Assembly (NCBI GenBank): GCA_016795565.1
Contig: JAEUGW010000050.1
Span: 1 to 64,000 of the forward strand
Length of the DNA: 64,000 nt
DNA from: Opitutaceae bacterium
GTDB lineage: Bacteria > Verrucomicrobiota > Verrucomicrobiia > Opitutales > Opitutaceae
Direction: 5' to 3'
Shown: piece by piece, positions 23,759-33,300 of the stretch
Layout of the letters: every line of letters starts with the position of its first letter
How positions within the stretch are numbered: position 1 is the first letter of the stretch
Notes under the pieces: generated by a model
What the model was told of the DNA's origin: nothing
Databases searched by the model: none
What the model saw: the letters and a program-made list of their open reading frames with translations, nothing else
Translations under genes and position numbers: made by a program

Positions 23759-24138
23759 ACCGGGAATTCCTCCGCTGGCTCAGCCGCGTTTTTCGCACGT
23801 CCAAGGACAGCGCGGAGACCTTTCAATGGGCGAAAGTCGAAAGTTTGCCTGCCCACCTTGCCGCCAAGAAGCTCTATTTGGTGGGTGACGACGAATGCGA
23901 ATGGGTCGCCGCCATGAGCTGTCCCTGCGGTTGCCGTTCCGTCATCCAGCTCAGCCTGGCCCGCGATCGCCGGCCGTCATGGCGGGTGCGTCGGCATCGC
24001 AACGGCACGGTCAGCCTGCTGCCCTCGGTCTGGCGGACGGTGGGCTGTCGCAGCCATTTCATCCTTTATCAGGGTCGGATTATTTGGTGCCACGACATGC
24101 CTTATTTCGACGATCCATTCGACTCTAGCTTCAATTAG
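23755..24138 (+). CDS. DUF6527-type Cys-rich protein, last gene of the ubiquitin-like operon
   Basis: This 127-residue protein has a CPCGC cluster (C56, C58, C60), a central PSVW motif, and CRSHF (C98, H101) followed by GRIIWC. The layout matches DUF6527 proteins found next to bacterial ubiquitin-like operons. The five Cys/His residues could form a metal site. A peptidase or zinc-binding role in processing the ubiquitin-like protein is possible, but I am not certain of the established function. It is translationally coupled to the E1 gene, which argues that it works with it. Confidence 0.75.
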   Translation: MNREFLRWLSRVFRTSKDSAETFQWAKVESLPAHLAAKKLYLVGDDECEWVAAMSCPCGCRSVIQLSLARDRRPSWRVRRHRNGTVSLLPSVWRTVGCRSHFILYQGRIIWCHDMPYFDDPFDSSFN

Positions 24139-24327
24139 AGGCAACCAGAGAGAGTGTTTGGTGGTGTGAGATGCGAATTGATCTCCGAAATGGCGTGGGC
24201 GGACATCCCGATTCACACCATCGGCGGGCATTTTTCGCTTTAGGAAGATCCGTAAATTCTTGGATAGGAGCACAGGAAGCGATTTTATTAGCCTAATTAA
24301 TTCGTGCCTATCTCCTACAGGGGGCAC

Positions 24328-24358
24328 CACTTTTCTTTCCGGGGCGGAAAGAAAAGTG
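24328..24358. repeat. Perfect 14-bp inverted repeat with GGG loop
   Basis: The arms are CACTTTTCTTTCCG (24328-24341) and CGGAAAGAAAAGTG (24345-24358), separated by GGG. The flanking GGCAC on the left and GTGCC on the right partly extend the symmetry. It is probably a bidirectional terminator or a dispersed palindromic repeat; palindromes of this type are also seen near element ends. Confidence 0.75.
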
Positions 24359-24360
24359 CC

Positions 24361-24386
24361 AGCCGTAGCCTTGGCGAAGGCTGGCT
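24361..24386. terminator. Hairpin AGCCTT-GGCG-AAGGCT, terminator-like
   Basis: AGCC-gt-AGCCTT-ggcg-AAGGCT-GGCT forms a 10-bp stem with a 2-nt bulge, followed by TTTGA. It lies between the convergent DUF6527 and flavin reductase genes and could end both transcripts. The core is a common intergenic palindrome in high-GC genomes. Confidence 0.5.
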
Positions 24387-24414
24387 TTGATATCCGCAGG
24401 CCGTCGCGGACCCC

Positions 24415-25023
24415 TCACATCCCGCTGCGGAAGGTCTTGTGGTCCACGACGCCGCTGGCGCGCACCGCTTTCAATCCCTTGCCGTATTCCTCCAGGAGGC
24501 GGAGGGCGTAGCGCAGGCGCTGGCGCTGCAGGGTGTCCTCCTTGCCGAGGTCAGCCGTCCCGTCCGGGGCGTTCAGGTTCTGTTCGGCGTGGTGGATGAT
24601 GACGTGCTCCGGGATCCAGCACAGGCGGTTGTTCTTCGTGCCGCTCATCCGCAGCTCCGCCACCGGATAACTGCCGCCGCGCGACGCTGAGACCGTGACA
24701 ATCAAGCCGGGCTTGTGGCCGATTTCGCCGGCCGTGCAGTTGAGCAGGAAGTTCTTCACGCCGGGCGTCGCCATGCCGCTCCATTCGGGCGTCAGAATCA
24801 CCAGCGCGTCGGCGGCTTTCAACTCCGCCGAGATCGGATCCCACAGCGCATCGGGCGCGCCGCCGCTCGCCTCATCCCACAGGGGCAGGGGGTTGCCGCT
24901 CAAACTGTAGAGGTGGGTTTCCGCACCGGGGTGCTCGCGGGCCAGCACCGTCTGCACATATTTCGCCACCTTGAGCGTCTGCGCCTCCGCCCGGTGACTG
25001 CCGCTGAGAATGAAGAACTTCAT
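24415..25023 (-). CDS. NAD(P)H-dependent FMN reductase family protein
   Basis: This 202-residue flavodoxin-fold oxidoreductase has an FMN-binding N-terminal [16 protein letters not shown] and the middle signature [17 protein letters not shown], which matches the PEYN-like motif of this family. Members reduce FMN, azo dyes, quinones or chromate using NAD(P)H in the cytoplasm. The physiological substrate here is unknown. It is divergent from aroC (64 bp between starts) and convergent with the ubiquitin-like operon. Confidence 0.82.
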   Translation of the reverse strand: MKFFILSGSHRAEAQTLKVAKYVQTVLAREHPGAETHLYSLSGNPLPLWDEASGGAPDALWDPISAELKAADALVILTPEWSGMATPGVKNFLLNCTAGEIGHKPGLIVTVSASRGGSYPVAELRMSGTKNNRLCWIPEHVIIHHAEQNLNAPDGTADLGKEDTLQRQRLRYALRLLEEYGKGLKAVRASGVVDHKTFRSGM

Positions 25024-25086
25024 GCGTGGACCTATGCCTTACCTAGGGCTTGCTTGCAAGCAGGCCCGGCCCAAACATTCCGCGCC

Positions 25087-26178
25087 GTGTCCAACTCCTT
25101 CGGCCAGAATTTCCGCATCACCACCTGGGGCGAGAGCCATGGGCCGGCCGTGGGCGTGGTGATTGATGGCTGCCCGGCGCGCCTGCCCGTCACGGCGGAG
25201 GAAATCCAGGCCGACCTCGACCGCCGTCGCCCCGGCCAGAGCGACATCACGACGCCGCGCAAGGAGGCCGACAAGGTCGAGATCCTGTCCGGCGTCTTCG
25301 AGGGCCTGACAACCGGCGTGCCCCTCTCCCTTGCCGTGCGCAGCAGCGACCAGCGCCCGGGTGCCTACGACGAGATGAGGGAAAAATTCCGCCCGTCGCA
25401 CGCCGACTACACCTACCAGGCCAAATACGGCCACCGCGACCACCGCGGCGGCGGGCGTTCCTCCGCCCGCGAGACCATCGGGCGGGTCGCCGCCGGCGCC
25501 ATCGCCCGGAAGATTCTGCGGCTGGCCGGCGGCATTGAGGTGCGCGCCTATGTCACCCAAATCCACGACATCGTCGCCCCGCCGGTCTTGCGCCTGCCGA
25601 CGCTGGACGAGGTGGAGGCCAATGCCATCCGCTGCCCTGATGAGGCCACCGCGGCGCGCATGATCGAGCGCATCAAGCAGGTGCGCAGCGTTGGCGATTC
25701 CGTCGGCGGCGTCATCGAGTGCCGCGTGCGCCATGTGCCCGCCGGGCTCGGTGAGCCGGTGTTCGACCGCCTCGAGGCGGACTTGGCCAAGGCCATGCTC
25801 TCCCTCCCGGCCACCAAGGGCTTTGAAATCGGCAGCGGTTTTGCCGGCACACTCCAGAAGGGTTCGCAGCATAACGATCCCTACGTAAAGCACGGCTCCC
25901 GCGTCGGCACGGCGACCAACAACTCCGGCGGCGTGCAAGGCGGCATCAGCAACGGCGAGGAACTCGTCTTCCGCACGGCCTTCAAGCCCACCGCCACCAT
26001 CCTCCAGACCCAAAAGACAGTGGACATCCACGGCGCCGAGACCGAGCTGCTGGCCAAGGGCCGCCACGATCCGTGCGTCGTGCCGCGCGCCGTGGTGATC
26101 GTCGAGGCCATGACGGCTCTCGTGCTGGTGGATCACTGGATGCGCCAGGCCGCGCAGAACCAAGCCTTCAGGTTCTAG
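25087..26178 (+). CDS. aroC: Chorismate synthase
   Basis: 363 residues from a GTG at 25087 ([17 protein letters not shown]). It catalyses the last shikimate-pathway step, EPSP to chorismate, with reduced FMN. All three family signatures are present: [16 protein letters not shown] near the start, the [16 protein letters not shown] segment, and the C-terminal [14 protein letters not shown] with DPCVVPRA. The frame is open upstream to 24715, but that part is antisense to the flavin reductase and is not needed. The next gene is 70 bp on and unrelated. Confidence 0.95.
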   Translation: MSNSFGQNFRITTWGESHGPAVGVVIDGCPARLPVTAEEIQADLDRRRPGQSDITTPRKEADKVEILSGVFEGLTTGVPLSLAVRSSDQRPGAYDEMREKFRPSHADYTYQAKYGHRDHRGGGRSSARETIGRVAAGAIARKILRLAGGIEVRAYVTQIHDIVAPPVLRLPTLDEVEANAIRCPDEATAARMIERIKQVRSVGDSVGGVIECRVRHVPAGLGEPVFDRLEADLAKAMLSLPATKGFEIGSGFAGTLQKGSQHNDPYVKHGSRVGTATNNSGGVQGGISNGEELVFRTAFKPTATILQTQKTVDIHGAETELLAKGRHDPCVVPRAVVIVEAMTALVLVDHWMRQAAQNQAFRF

Positions 26179-26248
26179 ACCGAATGGACAAAATGGAGAA
26201 ACGAACTCCACTGGGTCTCATTCCGCAAATTTTGTTCATTCTGTCTAA

Positions 26249-27034
26249 ATGGCCTCCGGTTCACCTTCCGTCTATTTCATCCTCGGCACCCCCGGCTCCG
26301 GTCGGCGCGCCATCGTGCGCGACCTGATCGAGAACGGCCTCGGCACCGAGGACCGTGCGCTGGTGCTGGTGGCGGAGAGCGAGCCGGCCGATCCGGCGGA
26401 CGCCAAGCTGGTCGCGCTGCCGAGCGCCGAGGTCCGGCGCTGGGCTTGGACCGGGTCGGCGCTGCCGCCGGTGGATGGGCTCGCCGGGGCCACGGTTTTC
26501 TTCATCGCCGACTCGCAGGCCAGCCCGATGGACCAACTGGAAGCGTTGAAGCCCTGGCTCGGAGAGCACGGCGCGACGCTCGCACGGATCTTCTGCGTCG
26601 TGGACTGCCAGCTGGCCGAGAAGCAGCCGGTGTTGCGCCAGTGGTTCGATGCCTGCATCCATTTCTCCGACGTGGTGTTCCTGACGCACCGGGAGGGCAT
26701 CCCCAACAAGTGGCTCAGCGATTTCATCAAGCACTTCAAGGACGAGTTCTTCCCCTGCCACTTCGTGCAGGTGAAGGCCAAGGGCAACCTCGCCACGCCG
26801 CTCGTGTGGCTCGATCCCACGCCGCGCCGCGTCTCGCAGTATTTCGAGGACGACTACGTGGACATGTCGGACCTCGTGGTTGAGATCGGCGATGACGAGG
26901 CCGAGGAGGGGGAAAAGATCGAGGCCGACGAGGAGGACGGCATCATTCCACCCGAGCCGTATTTCGTGCGCTTGGGCAGCGGCCGGCGCGAAAAGGAAGT
27001 CCCGGACCTCCGCGACTACCTGCCCAAAGAATAA
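26249..27034 (+). CDS. P-loop NTPase-like protein (CobW-type GTPase fold?)
   Basis: This 261-residue protein has a glycine-rich loop at the N terminus (LGTPGSGRRAIVRDLIENG, with Arg-Arg in place of the usual Lys-Ser/Thr), so nucleotide binding is doubtful. Downstream segments (IFCVVDCQLAEKQ, FSDVVFLTHREGIPNKW) resemble the GTPase core of CobW/HypB-like metal-insertion proteins. The C-terminal third is very acidic (DDEAEEGEKIEADEEDG) and ends in a conserved-looking DLRDYLPKE. Function unknown. It is followed 52 bp later by ada. Confidence 0.55.
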   Translation: MASGSPSVYFILGTPGSGRRAIVRDLIENGLGTEDRALVLVAESEPADPADAKLVALPSAEVRRWAWTGSALPPVDGLAGATVFFIADSQASPMDQLEALKPWLGEHGATLARIFCVVDCQLAEKQPVLRQWFDACIHFSDVVFLTHREGIPNKWLSDFIKHFKDEFFPCHFVQVKAKGNLATPLVWLDPTPRRVSQYFEDDYVDMSDLVVEIGDDEAEEGEKIEADEEDGIIPPEPYFVRLGSGRREKEVPDLRDYLPKE

Positions 27035-27086
27035 CCTGCCCGGAAATCGGCCGCGGCATTCGCCAGAAGACGAGTAATGTCTTGGC

Positions 27087-28175
27087 ATGATCCAACCCGA
27101 GATTTCCATGGCCACCCCCGTCCAGTCCCTGCCTACGCCCCGCACGATGTATCGTGCCCTGTCCCGGCGCGACGCGGCCTACGAGGGCGTGTTCTTCACC
27201 GCGGTCAAGACCACCGGCATCTTCTGCCGGCCGACCTGCCGCGCCAAACGGCCCAAGGCGGAGAACGTCGAGTTCTTCCCCACGATCAACGAGGCGTTGC
27301 ACGGCGGTTACCGCCCGTGCCGGCTGTGTCGGCCGATGGACACGACCAAGCCCGTGCCTTCGCTCGTCGAGCGCCTCCGCCGTGCCGCCGAGGCGGCGAA
27401 GGACGGCCGCGTCACCGACAAGGACCTGGTCGGGATGGGCATCGAGCCCTCGACTGCGCGCCGGCAATTCCGCGCCTACCACGGCATGACTTTCCAGGCC
27501 TACCAGCGCGCGCGCCGGATGGGGCTCGCGCTGCGCGACGTGCAATCGGGCAAGCCGGTCATTGATGCGCAGCTCGCGCGCGGCTACGGCTCGACCAGCG
27601 GGTTTCGGGAGGCCTTCACGCGCGTCTTCGGCACGCCGCCCCGCGGGGCCCAGGCCGGGCAATGCCTGCTTGCGCAGCGCCTCGAGACCCCGCTCGGCAC
27701 CATGCTCGCATTGGCCGACGAGAAAAACCTGCGGCTGCTCGAGTTTACCGACCGCCGCGGCCTCGAGCGCGAGCTCGTGGTCCTGCGCCGCCGCCTCAAG
27801 TGCGCGATCGTGCCCGGCACGAACGCCGTGCTGGAGGAGACCCAGCGGCAGCTGCAGCGCTATTTCGCCGGTGAGTCGCTCGCATTCGACCTGCCTCTGG
27901 CGCCGGTGGGCTCCGATTTCCAGCGACGCGTCTGGGCCGAGTTGCAGCGCATCCCGGTCGGCCGCACCCGCAGCTATATCGAGATGGCCCGGCGCGTCCG
28001 ACTGCCGAAGGGCCACCGGGCGGTCGCCCGGGCCAACGGCTCGAACATGCTCGCGATCGTCATTCCCTGTCACCGCGTCATCCGTGCGGACGGCGACTTG
28101 TGCGGCTATGCCGGCGGCATCTGGCGCAAGCAGCGCCTGATCGAGCACGAGCGCAAACACGCGGGGAAGGCCTAG
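27087..28175 (+). CDS. ada: Bifunctional DNA alkylation-repair protein and regulator Ada
   Basis: This 362-residue protein has the full Ada layout. The N-terminal zinc domain has C47, C51, C78 and C81, with C47 as the methylphosphotriester acceptor. An AraC-type HTH (about 90-190) includes GYGSTSGFREAFTRVFG. The C-terminal O6-methylguanine methyltransferase has PCHRV, acceptor Cys at about 328. It repairs alkylated DNA irreversibly and, once methylated, activates the ada regulon. A second in-frame ATG at 27108 is possible. No alkA or alkB neighbour is present. Confidence 0.93.
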   Translation: MIQPEISMATPVQSLPTPRTMYRALSRRDAAYEGVFFTAVKTTGIFCRPTCRAKRPKAENVEFFPTINEALHGGYRPCRLCRPMDTTKPVPSLVERLRRAAEAAKDGRVTDKDLVGMGIEPSTARRQFRAYHGMTFQAYQRARRMGLALRDVQSGKPVIDAQLARGYGSTSGFREAFTRVFGTPPRGAQAGQCLLAQRLETPLGTMLALADEKNLRLLEFTDRRGLERELVVLRRRLKCAIVPGTNAVLEETQRQLQRYFAGESLAFDLPLAPVGSDFQRRVWAELQRIPVGRTRSYIEMARRVRLPKGHRAVARANGSNMLAIVIPCHRVIRADGDLCGYAGGIWRKQRLIEHERKHAGKA

Positions 28176-28242
28176 TTAGGGCGCCCGCACAAAGTTCTTG
28201 CCCCACCCGGTCTGAAACGTATCCATGGCCCTTCCGTTTTTT

Positions 28243-28327
28243 GCCCAGGTGGTGGAATTGGTAGACACGCAGGTCTCAGAAGCCTGTGCTTAACCGCATG
28301 GAGGTTCGAGTCCTCTCCTGGGCACCA
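28243..28327 (+). tRNA. tRNA-Leu (anticodon CAG)
   Basis: 85 nt with acceptor GCCCAGG pairing with CCTGGGC, a long variable arm typical of Leu, a TTCGAGTC T-loop and an encoded CCA end. The anticodon arm is CAGGT-CTCAGAA-GCCTG with a closing T-G pair, so the anticodon is CAG, reading CUG, which must be the main Leu codon in this GC-rich genome. No integrase gene adjoins it. Confidence 0.93.
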
Positions 28328-28331
28328 TTTG

Positions 28332-28364
28332 AAAAGTCCGCCGGCCTCCGCCGGCGGACTTTTT
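28332..28364. terminator. Bidirectional rho-independent terminator
   Basis: AGTCCGCCGG (28335-28344), loop CCTCCG, CCGGCGGACT (28351-28360): a perfect 10-bp stem flanked by AAAA and TTTT. It follows the tRNA-Leu on the plus strand and lies downstream of the thymidine phosphorylase on the minus strand, serving both. Confidence 0.85.
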
Positions 28365-28404
28365 CTTGATGCAATCCGTGAGCACCCCGCCGGGCGCTCT
28401 CCGG

Positions 28405-29733
28405 CTATTGAATCAGGTCCTGGATCAGGGGTTCCTGGTGCGGGGCGGTGGGCGTGAACTTGATGGCGTCGCGGATGAAGGCCTCGGCCTTGGCGCCCTT
28501 GGCGTCGTCGTTGACGTGGAGCGTGCAGAGGAGCGTGCCGGGGCCGACGGGTTCGCCGATCTTGATTAGGTCGGCGATGCCGACGGCGTGGTCCACCTGG
28601 TCGGTGACGGCCGCGCGACCGCCGCCGAGGGCCATGATGGCGTGGCCGCACTTGAGCGCGTCCACCTCGCTGACGAAGCCCTTGGCATCGGCCGGGGCCT
28701 TGACGGCGAGGCGTTTTTTCGCGGTCGGGAGAATCTTGTAATCGTCCACGACCTTGGCGTCGCCGCCCTGAGCGAGGCACATCTCGCGGAAGACCTGCAG
28801 CGCGGCGCCGTTGGCGATGGCGGCCTCCATCTGGCGGCGCGCGTCGGCCTCATCCCTGGCCTTGCCGCCGAGCAGGAGCATCTGGCCGGTGAGGGCGTAG
28901 GTGACTTCCATGAGATCGGCGGGGCCGCGGCCCCGGAGGCACTCGATGGACTCGATGACCTCGGTGGTGTGGCCGGCGGCGCGGCCGAGCGGCTGGTTCA
29001 TGGCGGTGAGCAGGGCGCGCACGGGTTTGCCGCCGGCCTTGCCGACGGCGACCATGGCGCGGGCGAGGGTGAGCGCGTCGTCCTTTTTCTTCATGAAGGC
29101 ACCCTTGCCGAACTTCACGTCGAGGATGAGCGAGTCGATGCCCTCGGCGAGTTTCTTGCTCATGATGCTGGCGCAGATGAGCGGGATGCACTCGACGGTG
29201 CCGGTGACGTCGCGGAGCGAGTAGAGCTTGCGGTCGGCCGGCACGACCTGCGGCGTCTGGCCGATCATGGCGCAGCCGACCTTCTGCAGGATGGCGCGGA
29301 ACTCGGGCACGCTGAGCTGGACCTTGAAGCCCGGGATGGCCTCGAGCTTGTCGAGCGTGCCGCCGGTGTGGCCGAGGCCGCGGCCGGACATCATCGGGAC
29401 CTTGAGGCCGCAGGCCACGGCGAGCGGGGCGAGGATGAGCGAGACCTTGTCGCCCACGCCGCCGGTGGAGTGCTTGTCCACCTTGGCACCGGGGAGGTCG
29501 CTCAGGTCAATGACGTCGCCGGAGCGCATCATGGCGTCGGTCAGCCACGCGGTTTCCTGGGGCGTCATGCCGCGCCAAAAGATGGCCATGAGAAGCGCCG
29601 TCGCCTGGTAGTCGGCGAAGGATTTTCCGTCGGCCACGCCGCGCGCGAAGAACTCGATCTCGTCCTTGGTCAGCGCGCCGCCGTCGCGCTTCTTGATGAT
29701 GATGTCCTGCGGGAAAAACGTGGGAGTGGTCAT
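28405..29733 (-). CDS. deoA: Thymidine / pyrimidine-nucleoside phosphorylase
   Basis: This 442-residue protein has the family signatures KVDKHSTGGVGDKVSL, SGRGLGHTGGTLDKLE and a catalytic-lobe segment DVKFGKGAFMKKKDDA. It splits thymidine (and perhaps uridine) with phosphate to base plus deoxyribose-1-phosphate, in nucleoside salvage. Length is typical of this family. DeoA and Pdp cannot be told apart safely by eye. It is monocistronic, transcribed toward the tRNA terminator, and 61 bp downstream of a membrane-protein gene on the same strand. Confidence 0.9.
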   Translation of the reverse strand: MTTPTFFPQDIIIKKRDGGALTKDEIEFFARGVADGKSFADYQATALLMAIFWRGMTPQETAWLTDAMMRSGDVIDLSDLPGAKVDKHSTGGVGDKVSLILAPLAVACGLKVPMMSGRGLGHTGGTLDKLEAIPGFKVQLSVPEFRAILQKVGCAMIGQTPQVVPADRKLYSLRDVTGTVECIPLICASIMSKKLAEGIDSLILDVKFGKGAFMKKKDDALTLARAMVAVGKAGGKPVRALLTAMNQPLGRAAGHTTEVIESIECLRGRGPADLMEVTYALTGQMLLLGGKARDEADARRQMEAAIANGAALQVFREMCLAQGGDAKVVDDYKILPTAKKRLAVKAPADAKGFVSEVDALKCGHAIMALGGGRAAVTDQVDHAVGIADLIKIGEPVGPGTLLCTLHVNDDAKGAKAEAFIRDAIKFTPTAPHQEPLIQDLIQ

Positions 29734-29793
29734 GGGGATGGGGGGGTGGGGGAGGGTGGGAATGAAAGTGAGGACTTGGGGTTCGTCGGCGGG

Positions 29794-30330
29794 TCAATCC
29801 GGCATGCCGGCCGCCGGTGGAGCCGCGAGGGCGGCGGTGACGCGAGCGGTGCGGCTCCGGTAATAGAGAGCCAGGCCGCCCTGGAAAACAAGGCTGAGCA
29901 CGGCCACGGTGCCGTAGGTGGCGTAGAAGGCGATTTGCACGAGCGGCAGGATGTCCGCCCGGGCCAGACCCGCTTCGTGCAGCGCGGCCTCCATTTCCGG
30001 CGTGAGATTGGCCAGGGCGGTGTCCCCGTCGAAGCTGCCCAGGCGGCTGGCGCAATACACCAGGATCACGCTGAGCAGGAACAGCTGGGCGCGGACCAGC
30101 AGCTTCATGCCGGCCGGATCACGCCGCCGGAGCTGACGGCGGCCCCGGAGTTCGCCGCAGCCTGCGGCCAGCACCAGCAGGCCGATGCCGGTGCCGAGCC
30201 AGTCGCCCAGGATCAGGGTCAACACCATGCCCAGGCTGGCAATGGTGACCAGGCTCCAGCCATCGAGGGCGGAGACCAGCAGGACGCGGCGGAGGATTTG
30301 TTCCGGCGGCGTGGGGGTGGGGGCGGTCAT
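29794..30330 (-). CDS. Hypothetical four-helix membrane protein
   Basis: 178 residues from the ATG at 30330 (MTAPTPTPPEQILR; an ATG six codons earlier is possible). Four hydrophobic segments alternate with charged loops (around LVTIASLGMVLTLILG, GIGLLVLAAGCG, LLVRAQLFLLSVILVYC, and IAFYATYGTVAVLSLVF). It ends in an Arg/Ala-rich cytoplasmic tail. No family is recognised. It is divergent from hrpA with 54 bp between starts, and upstream of deoA on the same strand, possibly co-transcribed. Confidence 0.6.
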   Translation of the reverse strand: MTAPTPTPPEQILRRVLLVSALDGWSLVTIASLGMVLTLILGDWLGTGIGLLVLAAGCGELRGRRQLRRRDPAGMKLLVRAQLFLLSVILVYCASRLGSFDGDTALANLTPEMEAALHEAGLARADILPLVQIAFYATYGTVAVLSLVFQGGLALYYRSRTARVTAALAAPPAAGMPD

Positions 30331-30384
30331 GCGATTTGACTTTGCCATTATCGGCGGCGCACGGAACCTCAAATTTCTCCCGCC

Positions 30385-33300
30385 ATGCCGCCCCGGCCCA
30401 AGAAACCCTGGCCCTTCCGGATCGAGTATCCGCCCGAGCTGCCCATCAGCGCACGGGCGGACGAGATCATCGCGGCCATCCGCGAGCACCAGGTGCTGGT
30501 CCTTGCGGGCGAGACGGGCTCCGGCAAGACCACACAGATTCCGAAGATGTGCCTCGTGGCCGGCCGCGGCGAAACCGGCCGCATCGCCTGCACGCAGCCC
30601 CGCCGCGTGGCCGCGACCTCGGTCGCCCGCCGCGTGGCCGAGGAGCTGAACGTGCCCTTCGGCCGCGAGGTCGGCTGCAAGATCCGCTTCGCCGACCAGA
30701 CCTCCGACGACACGGTCATCAAGTTCATGACCGATGGCATGCTGCTCGCCGAGCTGCAGGCCGACCCGGAACTGCGCGCCTACGACACCATCATCGTGGA
30801 CGAGGCGCACGAGCGCTCGCTCAACATCGACTTCATCCTCGGCCACCTGCGCCGGCTCCGCCTGCGCCGTCCGGAGCTCAAGATTGTCATCACCTCGGCC
30901 ACGATCGACACCGAGGCATTCGCGAAGGCCTTTGATGGCGCGCCCATCATCGAGGTCTCCGGCCGGGTGTATCCCGTGGAGGTAATCTGGTCGCCGCTGG
31001 AGGAAATGAAGGGCGAGGAAAGCGAATACACCTACCTCGACGCCGCGAAGGATGCGGTGGAGCGCATCCTCGATGAAAGCGCCTCGGGCGACATCCTGGT
31101 TTTCCTCCCCACCGAGCGGGACATTCGCGAACTCCGGGACCTGCTGGAAGGCGGGCAATCGAAAAGCAAAAATCAAAATTCTAAAATCGAAGTGGTGCCC
31201 TTGTTCGGCCGCCTGACGAATGCCGAGCAACAGCGCGTGTTTGCGCCGACCCAGGGTCGCAAGATCGTCGTCGCCACCAACATTGCCGAGACCTCGCTGA
31301 CCATCCCGGGCATCCGCTTCGTCATCGACACCGGGCTGGCGCGGGTCAGTCGCTACGCCCCGCAGAGCCGCACGCGCCGGCTGCCGGTGGAGCCGGTCGC
31401 CCAAAGCAGCGCCGACCAGCGCAAGGGCCGCTGCGGCCGCGTGAGCGACGGCGTGTGCATCCGGCTGTATTCGGAGCAGGATTTCAACGACCGGCCGCGC
31501 TTCACGCAGCCCGAGATCCAGCGCAGCAACCTCGCGGATGTCATCCTGCGCATGAAGGCCTTCGGGCTCGGCGACATCGAGGCGTTCCCCTTTCTCAACG
31601 CGCCGCCCGCGAAAGGCATCCGCGCCGGCTACGCGCTGCTGCACGAACTCGGCGCCATCGACGAGGCCGGCGTGCTCACTGACCTCGGGCGCGAGCTCGC
31701 GCATCTGCCCGTGGATCCGACGGTCGGCCGCATGGTCCTGCAGGCGCGCACGGAGAAGGCGCTTCGCGAGGTGCTCATCATCGCCGCGGCGCTCAGCATC
31801 CAGGACCCGCGCGAGCGGCCGCTCGACCAGCAGCAGAAGGCTGACACCGCGCACCGGAAGTTCACGCACCCGGATTCCGATTTCCTCACGCTGCTGGCGA
31901 TCTGGGAGGACTACCACGCCGAGTTCGAGGCGATGACCCTCGGCAAGCTGCGAAAGTTCTGCACGGCGCACTTCCTGTCGTTCATGCGCATGCGCGAGTG
32001 GCGCGACGTCCACGCCCAGCTCGAGGACACCCTGCGCGAACGCGACGGGTTCAAGCGCACGTCGATCTTCGACGGCGTGAAGAAGGGCCAGGAAGTGAAG
32101 GTGGTGCTCGGCACGCCCGCCTATGCGGCCATCCACCGCTCCATCCTCTCCGGCCTGCTCGGCAATGTCGCCACGCGGACCGACGAGGGCGACTACCACG
32201 CCGCGCACGACCGGCGCGTGAGCGTCTTTCCCGGCTCGACGTTGTTCGAGAAAGGCGAGCGCAGGACCACGGCTCCGCGCAAGGAACCGGCGCCGAAGGC
32301 CAAGACGGCGAAATGGCTCATGGCCGCGGAAATCATGGAAACCACCCGGCTCTACGCGCGCACCTGCGCCCGCATCGATCCGTCCTGGGTGCTCGACCTC
32401 GGCGCACACCTGCTGCGCATGGCGCACAGCGAGCCATTCTGGAACCCCGAGGCCGGTCGGGTGCTAGTGAAGGAGCGCCGCCGGCTCTACAACCTCGAGC
32501 TCGAGACCCGCGCGGTGAGCTACGGGAAGATCAACCCCGCGCACGCCACGGAGATTTTCATCCGCGAGGGCCTGGTGGGTGACACCATCACCTGGCCCTT
32601 CGATTTCCTGAAGCACAACCGCCGGCTGCGCGACGAGGCCGAGACGCTGCTGACGCGGATGCGCAGCTCCGGCTACATGAACCTCGACGAAGCGATCTAT
32701 CGCTTCTACGCCGCGCGCATCACGAACGTATCCGCCGTCGGCGAACTCGTGGATTTCGTCCGCCACCAGCAGATGACCGACCCGAAGTTTCTCTTCATGT
32801 CGGCGGACAGCCTGCGGCCGGCGGAGGAAGCGGAGCACGACGCGGAGGCCTTTCCCGAGGCGCTGCCGGTGGACAACCGCGTGCTGCCGCTGGCCTACAC
32901 CTACCAGCCGGGCAAGGAGGACGACGGTGTCACGGTGCGCGTCAATCTCACCGAAGCCGAGGCGCTCACGCCCGCCGCGCTGGACTGGGCCATCCCGGGC
33001 CACCTGCCGGAAAAGGTCGAGCTGATGCTCAAAGCCCTGCCCAAGGAGCAGCGCCGCGGCCTGATCCCGCTTGCGGAAACGGCGCAGAAGCTCGTCGGTG
33101 AACTGGCGCTGCTCAGCGGCCGCCCGAAGCAGCCCACGCTGGCGGAGGCGCTGGCCGAGCTGCTCGCGCCGCGCCTCGGCGTGCGCATCGATCCGGCGCT
33201 GTGGGGCGCGGGCCTTTTTCCCGACCACCTGCTCGTGCGCGTCGAGGTGATCGACAACCGCGGCCAGGTGATCGGCGCCAGCCGCGACCTCGCGGAGATC

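Larger units (their letters stand above)
24139..24414. other. Right edge of the accessory block, intergenic with hairpins
   Basis: No gene is seen between the DUF6527 gene and the flavin reductase gene, which converge here. The first 190 bp are less GC-rich than the flanks. Two strong hairpins at 24328-24358 and 24361-24386 are listed separately. The change from element genes to housekeeping genes (reductase, aroC) suggests the insertion end lies here, but no attachment repeat or integrase is visible. Confidence 0.5.

Noticed and set aside
28243..28327. tRNA-Leu as an attachment site for the accessory block
   Set aside because: The tRNA lies 4 kb from the block with aroC and ada between them, and its 3' end is not repeated elsewhere in the window as far as I can see.
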